Translations under genes and position numbers: made by a program
Origin: Oncomelania hupensis
Lineage: Eukaryota > Mollusca > Gastropoda > Littorinimorpha > Pomatiopsidae
Assembly: GCA_036898135.1 (NCBI GenBank)
Contig: CM072521.1
Location: 67,700,452-67,764,451 of the forward strand
Length of the DNA: 64,000 bases
Direction: 5' to 3'
Part shown: in pieces, positions 55,881 to 64,000 of the stretch
Position numbering within the stretch: the first letter of the stretch is position 1
Layout of the letters: every line of letters begins with the position of its first letter
Notes under the pieces: model-generated
What the model was told of the DNA's origin: nothing
What the model saw: only the letters and a program-made list of their open reading frames with translations
Databases searched by the model: none

Positions 55881-56356
55881 TTAGGTATGGTGTCCTGGCG
55901 CAAAGAGTGGACTACAGGTCGTACAAACACAACAGTAAGATAGATGGAAGGGAACGGAAAAGTGTCTAATCTGATTGATTGATTGATCGTTGATTGATTT
56001 ATTGATCTGCTATGCTGAATAAGAAATGAGATAGACGTAGTAATACACCATGGCGCTTATAGACGACTAGTGGTTTTGTACCCGTGCAAGCCAGGGTACA
56101 CAGGTTGCTGTTTAAAATGTAGACAGAGACAACTGTTGTCTGCGAGTTTCATTTGGACGATGATACCTCCACATATCCCCCTTGATACCTCCCCATACCC
56201 CCCCCCTGATATCTCCCCGTCCCCCCCTTCCCATGATGCCTCACCATACCCCCTTGATACCTCCCCGAACCCGTATCCCGTTATGCCTACCCATGCCCCT
56301 TTAAACCTACCTGTAGCCCCCTTTTACCTACACGTACCACCCCATCCCAATCCTTG
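55881..56356. other. No recognised gene; C-rich imperfect repeat
   Basis: A (GATT)n run lies near 55973-56000. At 56165-56350, irregular CCTTGATACCTCCCCATACC units form a degenerate C-rich repeat. Pro/Ser-rich frames across it are not supported as genes. Confidence 0.5.
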
Positions 56357-56357
56357 G

Positions 56358-56420
<63 letters not shown>

Positions 56421-56493
56421 TGATATTGAATATAGAATAATACAAATAGAAATCATAAAAAACACCAAGGTTTTAAAAAAAATTTGATATAAG

Positions 56494-56534
<41 letters not shown>

Positions 56535-56555
56535 TATTATTATTATTAGTTTATA

Positions 56556-56628
<73 letters not shown>

Positions 56629-56640
56629 TAAAGGTAAAAA
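56357..56640. repeat. (AAT)n microsatellites with an inverted (ATT) block
   Basis: Two or three AAT runs (56360-56416, 56495-56531, 56560-56626) are interrupted by AAATTATTATTATTATTAG at about 56530-56549, so AAT and ATT runs can pair as a hairpin. Confidence 0.95.
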
Positions 56641-56689
56641 GCCTAAATTAAAAAGAAAAATATCCATATTGTAGTGTTTTTAAAAAAAA

Positions 56690-56772
56690 ATATGGCCCGC
56701 GTGAGATTCGAACTTGGGTCGCCCTAACCGGTAGGCGAAAGTTTTACCAACTAAGCTATCAAGGCTTCGTAG
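56690..56772 (-). mobile_element. tRNA-like sequence, probably a SINE head
   Basis: On the minus strand: GCCTTGATAGCTTAGTTGGT (A box), then AAAACTTTCGCCTACCGGTT and CAAGTTCGAATCTCACGC (B box). The box spacing fits a tRNA. The anticodon stem is irregular and the TTC arm is imperfect, so a SINE head or tRNA pseudogene is more likely than a working tRNA. Confidence 0.6.
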
Positions 56773-57595
56773 GAAAAACAATCAATTTTTTGGTCTATAT
56801 GGGAAAACATGCTGAAACCTCAATTTGATTTTTAATGGAAGCGCGCGGAATGAGGCTATTGCAGTTTGTGGACATTTTGTTTATTTATTTATCTCAGAAA
56901 CGGTTAAACGTTCGGTAAGGAAATGTCGGCTATAACGATTTCACTGGTTTTGAGCACATAGCAGGCCGATCCGCAGGGCGCAGCACCTGCCCAGATCAGC
57001 GTCCATACCGGACAAACTTTATAGTAGAGGCGAAGAAGGACTTCCAGCTAAGCAATTTATATATATAGATGGACTACTTCCTGGAGGGTGTGATGATATT
57101 CTGGGGAAGATACGTTTCTCTTGCTAGGGGGTAAGACTTGTTGATAGATGGGGTGTTAGGCTACCTCTATCGGACGTTCTTGTACCAGAATTTCAATGCG
57201 GCGTGAGAGACTAATCACGACCCCTTGGGGTCATGAGCAATCTTGCCACTGTAGATTGTTCTAACCTATAAATGGAACAGTGAAAGCCCCAGTTGAAAAC
57301 CTGTCTTGCCTTTGTAGGCATGACAGATTCACTGCGGCAACAGTACCCCCGTTGGAGTGCCGGGGGTTTCAGTATAAATAGTATCCCCACTTTATGGAAA
57401 TTTAGTGCTTTAAATTCCCACTGTTGCTATCTTCCTCATATACTCTTTCCCATTCCTGCTCTGTCCTATCACTCTGCTATACTATCTTCTTCTTCGCTAG
57501 ATCAATGACCTACCTTTTTTCTTGAAAACTCTTCCTGGACAAGACTCCTTGTTTGTGTATGAGGTCTGTTGGATCAGCTTGGGAGTGTTGGACGC
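56773..57595. other. No recognisable gene
   Basis: Unique sequence. A 71-codon frame at 57293-57508 lies just upstream of the LINE 3' UTR and could be a degraded piece of that element, but shows no diagnostic motif. Confidence 0.4.
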
Positions 57596-57599
57596 TTTC

Positions 57600-57908
57600 T
57601 GCTGGGTGGTCACTAGGGCTTCCTATGATGTTAGTATTTAGCAATATAGGCATTTTATATGTATATGTTTCGTTGATGATTTGTAATGATGGTTGTATTC
57701 TATTTTGTTTTTGTAACCGGGGGTTCGCGTAGTTGAGGTAAATCCTCAGCCGTCCCCCGCGTGGGATGTCTTTATTGTAAAGTGACTGGCCGGTGGAGGG
57801 CGTTCAATTTTTCCTACTAGGGTTGTTTCAGCAGATCTTTTATGCGGATCGGGGGTTGTCCGGTCCTGATTTGGCTCGGAGGAGTCCGCTGGACCTAAAG
57901 CAACAATA

Positions 57909-57943
<35 letters not shown>

Positions 57944-57945
57944 GA
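57600..57945 (+). mobile_element. LINE 3' UTR with (AATC)n tail
   Basis: The sequence runs from GGGCTTCCTATGATGTTAGT through TATTCTATTTTGTTTTTGTA, GGATGTCTTTATTGTAAAGT and GCAGATCTTTTATGCGGATC to GGACCTAAAGCAACAATAAA and (TCAA)n. Related copies are at 17345-17640, 47862-47920 and 50868-50916. The coding part is not present, so the LINE clade is unknown. Confidence 0.75.
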
Positions 57946-59288
57946 CTAATCACGGTGCTTGGTCACATACAATTTATATTTGTTCTCGGGCTTTAAAGTA
58001 TCATTTGGTTCAATTTAAGAAATGCTTATTACTAATTTAAAGACTTGGTCTCAAGAGAAGAAACACTAATAGACACACAACATTACAAATAGAATGACAC
58101 CAGTCATATGTATGTGATTTCAACTTTTATATAGGCAACACAAATTCTAACATTACTTCATTAAAATGTAAATTAATAATTATAATTGTCGAATGTGCTG
58201 GGAAATTTCTTTAGCAGTTCTTCTTCATCACTTGCTAAGCAATTCTATGTTTGGGTTTCCGAGGTTGGGTTAACATCAGTGCAGTTGAAGTGAACTTAGC
58301 TGTTCGGCGTCTGTGAATGCTTGAGTTCGTTGTTCTTCTGAGGGAGTCTTGACTCTCAGGTTGATCGGTTGAGTCGGGTAGCTGCGGGGTCGGACGTGGT
58401 GAGGTAGATTCTAGATGATCTGTTTGTTTTCCACGGGAGCAAGCGTCGTGCGTTTGACTCCACAAACCGTCCCACAGCTGAACTGTAAAATTCAGAACTC
58501 TGGCTACAATATTCTATTCAGATATGGATATGCGGTACTCTCTGCATGGAGTCTATAGCATCAGACACCTGCCGAGTTTTCTCATATGCATTTCGATCAG
58601 AATCTTAAAACTAAGATACATCAATCAACATGCACAATGTGTCAGAAACAATAATCGGTTTCTGTAATTATATATATCCACTGCAGTTTGTCCCTTGGTT
58701 TGACCCTCGTGGTTTCGTAGTTAGTATTCGACTGACGAGCTAAGGTTCTGGGTACGGGGATATGCACGGGGTTCTACGTCCTCTGACCAATCATTTAATT
58801 CTCGTTTTAGTTACTCTCGCGCATATGGGAATCTTCTTTTTAGTTTTGAAAATTTCTCTCACCTGTCCTATTTGTCGGACACGCTCAATTACGTCTCACT
58901 TGGAATGTCAGAGACGGGGTGCAGAAGAGATCCAATAGAGATATGCGTCGCATGGCTAGTTCACGGGTAAGATTCTGAAGGAGGTTAATTTAGCACATGT
59001 GTGCTTCCTTTTCGAGAACTGGTCAATTAACGTCAAGTTTTATTGAATCCTATCTATTTATCTCTAAACTGAATTACTACATTTTTGTCATCCCATTTCT
59101 GCTATTACAGAGGGTTTAAACAAGGAGTTTGTATTCAAAGACAAACACCGAACGCCAAACAAATAATGCTTTACGGGATGGGCAACAAGCGAGCTTATTG
59201 AAGTCCACATGAGCTTGGTCCTGGTTGAATGTCTAGTCATTGGTTGATCAGTTGATTTCACTGTTTGATTTGTTGGCTGGTGTTGCAG
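57946..59288. other. Intron sequence, no recognisable feature
   Basis: AT-rich unique sequence between the LINE tail and exon D, ending in the acceptor TGTTGCAG. The minus-strand frames at 58235-58465 and 59088-59468 have no recognisable domain; the latter is antisense to exon D. Confidence 0.45.
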
Positions 59289-59429
59289 AAGAAGAAGCAG
59301 GAGGACCAGAAGCCGTTGGAGGAGAAGATCAAGGTGCTGAAGAAGAGAAATGGGGAGCTGGCCAGCATTGCACGGCGACTGGAAGAGAAAGCCAAAGCCT
59401 TGCAACAGGAAAACGCCAAGCATAAAGCG
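59289..59429 (+). CDS. RIMBP: Coding exon D, RIM-binding-protein-like coiled coil, part 2
   Basis: A 47-codon phase-0 exon between TGTTGCAG and GTAGGT. The core LKKRNGELASIARRLEEKAK matches the best conserved coiled-coil block of vertebrate RIM-binding proteins, as I remember it: human TSPOAP1/RIMBP1 has LKRKNAELAVIAKRLEERAR at the equivalent place, roughly half identical over the longer region, with EEK just before and Q-N just after. This is the strongest evidence for gene identity. The gene acts at presynaptic active zones; the SH3 and FN3 domains should lie beyond the right edge of the window. Confidence 0.8.
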
Positions 59430-59569
59430 GTAGGTGTCAATATCACAGGAATCGACATTCACTTTCAACCTTTCAGGCCGAAATTACCACAAAAAGCTCG
59501 CCACTTTCTTGTTTCTTTCAATTTTGTCTGTAATCGTCATCATCCCTTTCACTACCAAGCGGTTGCTGT

Positions 59570-59934
59570 AACTACAGGCATACACATCTATGGACATTTG
59601 CTGTAACTACAGGCATACACATCTATGGACATTTGCTGTAACTACAGGCATACACATCTATGGACATTTGCTGTCACTACAGGCATACACATCTATGGAC
59701 ATTTGCTGTCACTACAGGCATACACATCTATGGACATTTGCTGTAACTACAGGCATACACATCTATGGACATTTGCTGTAACTACAGGCATACACATCTA
59801 TGGACATTTGCTGTAACTACAGGCATACACATCTATGGACATTTGCTGTAACTACAGGCATACACATCTATGGACATTTGCTGTAACTACAGGCATGCAC
59901 ATCTATGGACATTTGCTGTAACTACAGGCATACA
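59570..59934. repeat. 35-bp minisatellite, left part
   Basis: About 10 copies of CTGTAACTACAGGCATACAC plus ATCTATGGACATTTG, nearly identical to one another. It lies 140 bases after exon D. A LINE follows directly, and the array continues at 63446. Confidence 0.96.
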
Positions 59935-60348
59935 AGTCAAGTCAAGTCAAAAGCGCTTTATTCCATAAAACCCCTTGGGGCACGTGGATACAACGAAAAT
60001 AAATAAAAATAAACATACATGTAAAATAACCATAAAAATCATAAAATACAATATAAAATACATATGTACATATATTACAAAAAATAAAAGTTAATCTTTC
60101 ACACTCGCGTTCTAAGAGACATAATAAACATTTACAAAATACACATTCATTATTATCACACAACACAAGCATACTACATAAAACTTATGTCCACACAGAC
60201 TGATCACAAATCGCACGCACTCTCTCGCAAGATTGGGTGATAAAGAAGGGGAGAAGGGAGGGGGTACACACTGGTATTTAGTATTCATATTGTCATTATT
60301 GAAAAAAAATCCCTATTATTACTATCATTAATATTACAAATCATTATA

Positions 60349-63201
60349 TTACGTTCTAAAGCTATCCATTATTATTTTCATAAACCTAGCCAGTTTCAGC
60401 AAAATAGTCTTATTTTTCGTTGAAAATAAATTAGAAAATTTAATAGCATTGGGTCGCACATAGAAAAACCTTTTAAGCAGCTCATTTCTATCATCGTCGA
60501 AATGTGGACATATAAAAATAAAATGAAATTCATCTCCTAACTCATTAAAAGTACATTTATTACATATTCTGTCACATCTCTGGATTCCAAGAAACCGTCC
60601 CCTTTGCACTGGTAGCTTATGGTTTAAGGTTCTAAATTTTATGACAACAGCAGCTAGGCTGGCGGGCAAAATTGTCAAATATTCTTCAAATTCAAAATTT
60701 TCTTTAAACATTCTATAATTATAATATAAATCCTTTGTGTTAATTTCTGAGTGCCAGTTTTGTACATGTTGATCCTGCAGCCTTTTCTTTATCTCTTCTT
60801 TAAACCCTTCGGCAGAAAAATTCGAGCCTTGAGACTGATCATACCAGACATTTCCTAACCCTAGTTTTTCCAGAGAATTCATGACACAGTCTAAATAATC
60901 ATGTTTGTACAAGTTTAGTTCGTACATCTTCAGCAGAAACCTGTAAACCACACACGATAATTTAGTACTATTTCTGTCAAAAGCAAGCTTGTACCAAAAA
61001 TTTAACATACGGCATTTTGCTAAGATATCTAAAGGGAACTGACCTACCTCTCCTAAAACCATACATGTCGGTGTACTTTTACCAAGCTTTAAGATAAACT
61101 TATAAAAACGTAGTTGCAATTTGTTTACCAGGTCAGTCATCTGAGGACACCATACTTCCGAACCATACAATAATATAGGTACAACAGTTTTATCAAAGAG
61201 TTCAATTTGCATGTCAATAGGTAAAGCTAATTTTCTAACTTTGCGGAGTAAAGCAAACATCGCCTTGGTGGCTCGGTCATATAGGTTTTTCTGAGCTGGC
61301 TTTAAGCTTCCATTGTAATTGATTTTTATTCCCAGATATTGAAAATCGTACGTAACCTCAATTTGCTCACCATTGTACATGAAGATTGGGACATTTCTTA
61401 CTTTACCTCTGGAAAAAATCATAACCTTTGTTTTTGCTACATTAACTTTAAGTTTCCAGAGCTGACAATAATCATACATTGAATCAAGGGCTATCTGTAA
61501 AGCATCAGGCGATTCAGCAAAAATAACAGTATCGTCTGCATATAATAAAATAAATAACTTGTACAAAATATCTATATCTATTTGACCTAATTGTGCCTCC
61601 TGTGATGCTAAATTCAAAGTTTCAAGTTTGGATCCAGAGTTACCAATAAAAGATTTTAAATCATTCAAATACACTGAGAACAACAAAGGTGATAGATTTT
61701 CTCCCTGACGGACCCCGGTAAAACAACCAAAATAATCAGAAACTTGGGAGTTACACTTTACACATGATTTTGCTTTACTGTACATATCTTGGATAACAAT
61801 TAACAACCTTCCTTTTACACCAGAGTTTAACAATTTCTGCCAAAGCATAGCTCGACTGACAAGATCAAAAGCCTTTTCATAATCAACAAAAACAGAATAC
61901 AATCTTTTTCTTTTAAACAGAAAGAAATCAATAATAGCTTGTAACGTAAAAATATGGTCCATCACGCTATGTCCTGATGTAAACCCTGCTTGTTCACTCC
62001 CTATTGTATGTCTTAAATTAAAAAAGGTAGTCAACCTATTATTAAGTAAACTAGAAAAAACTTTACTGAAACAACTCAAGATTGTTATACCTCTATAATT
62101 GTTTGGATCGCCATCATCACCTTTGTTCTTGTAAAGCGGTTTAATTACACCTATTGTCCATTCTTCTGGCACCTTACCAGACACTAAAATTAAGTTAAAG
62201 AATTTAGTGAATAGAGGAAGAAGTCTAGTAGAAGCAGCCTTTAATAATTCATTAGTTAAACTATCTAATCCACATGCTTTATTATTATGTAGACCTTTAA
62301 GTACATATTTTACTTCCTCTTCAGTAAACCGGCCATTTAAGTAAGGGTCATTGTATTCAGGCTGATCATCTAACTCATTAGGAGGAGAGTGGTCAGGGCC
62401 ATCATTATTAACATCAACTGGGTCACTAAGCTTTTGAAAATGTTGTAGAAAAACCTCGCAGGAGATTTTAGAAGTTACTTCCGCCTTTTCACTAACACAT
62501 CCGTTGATGATTTTCCAAAATACCTTAGGATCAGAACTCTTTAAATTACGGATTTTCTTTATAAATTTAGTCTTATATTTCTTGAAGGATAATCGAAGTT
62601 GTTTTTTGTATTCTCTACTAGCTTTTTTTTGTTGCTCTTTATAAAAGTTTGACCTAAATCTTCTCGTTAATGTTTTAGCTTTGAACAATTCTTTTCTTCT
62701 TTTCTCACACTGTGCATCGAACCAAGGGAAATTCTCATTACTTCGATTTGTACTCTTATGTGTGGGCGTTGTCCTAAACAAACCTATTTCTGACGCAGGG
62801 TTTTTCATAATATTTCCTAACTGAGTACATATCAAGTCTATTGTGGCTTGAGGGGCCTCGTCTCCACTGGCAACTAATTCATTTAAACGTTTATGTAATG
62901 CATTGATTTCCTGCTCATAGTCATTCAATTTATTACAATATTTACTATGACTATCGTTAAACCACTTAGGCCTAGAACAAAAGCTACGGTTATTAATAAG
63001 AACATGATTTTCCCGATTATTATTACCAGAAGGCTGCATATTATAGTGAGCGTTACTTACATCGGCCTTCTTGAGTACGTTCAATGCAAGATCAACAGAA
63101 ATCGGACAGTGGATATCAGAATACAGATCATTAAATTCGTGTACATGAAAATCGGCAACAATATCAAACAAAGATAAAGATACAATAACATAGTCAACCA
63201 C
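60349..63201 (-). CDS. LINE reverse transcriptase polyprotein, about 950 codons uninterrupted
   Basis: The frame carries the end of an APE endonuclease (VDYVIVSLSLFD), a Lys/Arg-rich linker, and an RT domain: NNYRGITILSCFSKVF (about 367-382), motif A FVDYEKAFD (438-446), GVRQGENLSP (496-505) and catalytic YADD (554-557). There is a long C-terminal region with CNKC at 880-883, H893 and C898 as a possible zinc knuckle. There is no RNase H. The clade is undetermined (I/Nimb- or L1/Tx1-like are candidates). The RT is intact, but a 1-base frameshift near 63250 separates it from the remaining endonuclease. The coordinate start is a GTG inside the ORF and not a real start. Confidence 0.92.
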   Translation of the reverse strand: MVDYVIVSLSLFDIVADFHVHEFNDLYSDIHCPISVDLALNVLKKADVSNAHYNMQPSGNNNRENHVLINNRSFCSRPKWFNDSHSKYCNKLNDYEQEINALHKRLNELVASGDEAPQATIDLICTQLGNIMKNPASEIGLFRTTPTHKSTNRSNENFPWFDAQCEKRRKELFKAKTLTRRFRSNFYKEQQKKASREYKKQLRLSFKKYKTKFIKKIRNLKSSDPKVFWKIINGCVSEKAEVTSKISCEVFLQHFQKLSDPVDVNNDGPDHSPPNELDDQPEYNDPYLNGRFTEEEVKYVLKGLHNNKACGLDSLTNELLKAASTRLLPLFTKFFNLILVSGKVPEEWTIGVIKPLYKNKGDDGDPNNYRGITILSCFSKVFSSLLNNRLTTFFNLRHTIGSEQAGFTSGHSVMDHIFTLQAIIDFFLFKRKRLYSVFVDYEKAFDLVSRAMLWQKLLNSGVKGRLLIVIQDMYSKAKSCVKCNSQVSDYFGCFTGVRQGENLSPLLFSVYLNDLKSFIGNSGSKLETLNLASQEAQLGQIDIDILYKLFILLYADDTVIFAESPDALQIALDSMYDYCQLWKLKVNVAKTKVMIFSRGKVRNVPIFMYNGEQIEVTYDFQYLGIKINYNGSLKPAQKNLYDRATKAMFALLRKVRKLALPIDMQIELFDKTVVPILLYGSEVWCPQMTDLVNKLQLRFYKFILKLGKSTPTCMVLGEVGQFPLDILAKCRMLNFWYKLAFDRNSTKLSCVVYRFLLKMYELNLYKHDYLDCVMNSLEKLGLGNVWYDQSQGSNFSAEGFKEEIKKRLQDQHVQNWHSEINTKDLYYNYRMFKENFEFEEYLTILPASLAAVVIKFRTLNHKLPVQRGRFLGIQRCDRICNKCTFNELGDEFHFIFICPHFDDDRNELLKRFFYVRPNAIKFSNLFSTKNKTILLKLARFMKIIMDSFRT

Positions 63202-63257
63202 GCTGCATTCTTTAGATGTAAAATTTCCACTGTTACCCGGGTGCCCACGGCGACCGT

Positions 63258-63445
63258 TTACGAAACACAGACTTGCATTGTTTTACAAAAGTCAATTAAA
63301 GATAAACCAAGACTATTAGTCACATTATCATCAGAACAGCGATCAGGCAAAACAAAATTATTCTCATATGCTTCAAAGGTTTCATTTTCATTAGTTGTAT
63401 CAGAATCCCAATCCCTCAAGTTTGCCGTTCTGGCATTAAAGTCGC
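63258..63445 (-). pseudogene. LINE APE endonuclease, C-terminal remnant
   Basis: Reads GDFNARTANLRDWDSDTTNE, then NSLGLSLIDFCKTMQVCVS and a stop. GDFNART is the conserved endonuclease motif. In a third frame the sequence continues as FVNGRRGHPGNSGNFTSKEC into the main ORF, so one base has been lost or gained near 63245-63255. The N-terminal two thirds of the endonuclease is absent. Confidence 0.87.
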
Positions 63446-63572
63446 CATACACATCTATGGACATTTGCTGTAACTACAGGCATACACATCTATGGACATT
63501 TGCTGTAACTACAGGCATACACATCTATGGACATTTGCTGTAACTACAGGCATACACATCTATGGACATTTG
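63446..63572. repeat. 35-bp minisatellite, right part
   Basis: Three and a half copies of the 59570-59934 unit resume exactly after the LINE. Confidence 0.95.
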
Positions 63573-64000
63573 CTCTCTCTTCTTTGCCTGTCCCCGTTTT
63601 ATGACCCAAACCCTTTAAATGCTAAACCCAATGTATCGCAATAACATCCCACATTTTGACAACAAGGCAGTCTGTAGCACAAAAACAAATAGCCCTTTCA
63701 ATTCCAGACTGACTCTTGGAGAATAGCACCCGTTCAGGGCTGCTTTACCTCATCACAGCTGCCAAGAGCTAGAGTGATACAACCTGCTGTTGTAAGGGCT
63801 AGCTGGTACTGTAAGCGCTGTTAGGCCGGCGTGGAAGCTTGTATGCAGTGCCTAAGTTGTCATTCATTCATTGCTGTTGACATAGCCAAGTACCTTAACA
63901 AGGAGAACTTAAATTGCAAACAACTCCATCGTCAAATGTCACTGTCAGTGGTGGACATCTTTGTTTTCTAAAACAATAATGATATTGGAGGCAGCTAATC
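63573..64000. other. Intron sequence, no recognisable feature
   Basis: Unique sequence to the window edge, presumably still in the intron after exon D. No exon with splice sites is evident. Confidence 0.4.

Larger units (their letters stand above)
59935..63445 (-). mobile_element. 3.5-kb LINE with 950-codon ORF inserted in the 35-bp array
   Basis: On the minus strand, the insert begins inside the endonuclease (GDFNARTANL), runs through reverse transcriptase, and ends with GGAATAAAGCGCTTTTGAC plus a (TTGAC)n tail (plus strand 59935-59952). CATACA stands at both edges (59929-59934, 63446-63451), a 6-bp target duplication. The array unit is the same on both sides. Confidence 0.92.

Noticed and set aside
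56690..56772. Functional tRNA gene on the minus strand
   Set aside because: Box spacing is right, but stems are imperfect and no anticodon can be assigned with confidence.
59088..59468. 126-codon minus-strand ORF over exon D
   Set aside because: It is antisense to a spliced plus-strand exon with a recognised coiled-coil family; there is no independent support.

Overview
This window is nuclear DNA from an animal, most likely a marine invertebrate and probably a mollusc. Exons are short and flanked by GT/AG splice sites, introns run to many kilobases, and there are no operons. About a quarter of the window is minisatellite. The retroelements are APE-type LINEs, tRNA-headed SINEs and a 5S-derived fragment of kinds common in molluscan genomes. 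The phylum is inferred from repeat style and is not proven.

One host gene can be supported, on the plus strand from about 24.9 kb to beyond 59.4 kb. Four coding exons (24945-25067, 47092-47268, 50447-50566, 59289-59429) each have clean splice sites and all fall in phase 0. The last two encode a charged coiled coil that closely resembles the N-terminal coiled coil of RIM-binding proteins (RIMBP / TSPOAP1), which link Ca2+ channels and RIM at presynaptic active zones. The first two look like alternative first coding exons with different acidic N-termini. The SH3 and fibronectin domains would lie to the right of the window.

Everything else is repeats. Positions 1-24 kb hold the upstream flank: minisatellites of 37, 21/23, 28, 30, 26, 39/58 and 64 bp, a 699-bp TIR element inside the 21/23-bp array, and LINE fragments. 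Positions 25-47 kb form the first intron or promoter-spanning region: a 38-bp array, a 27-bp repeat carrying perfect CRE palindromes, a 3.0-kb element with 295-bp terminal inverted repeats and a decayed Pif1-like helicase, a TA-flanked MITE with a telomere-like core, SINEs, a 531-bp foldback element, and two copies of a LINE of the type often mis-annotated as craniofacial development protein 2. Positions 47-59 kb hold a 25-bp array and a large 29/41-bp array split by a CR1/L2-like LINE. Positions 59.5-63.6 kb hold a 35-bp array split by a young LINE with a 950-residue open frame.

Three points stand out. The first is the Pif1-bearing element with long TIRs and an 8-bp target duplication (29576-32584). 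The second is that transposable elements repeatedly sit inside minisatellites, with array sequence resuming on the far side. The third is a LINE fragment with a near-perfect 78-bp inverted duplication (42659-42825). No CRISPR, canonical tRNA gene, rRNA gene or operon was found.
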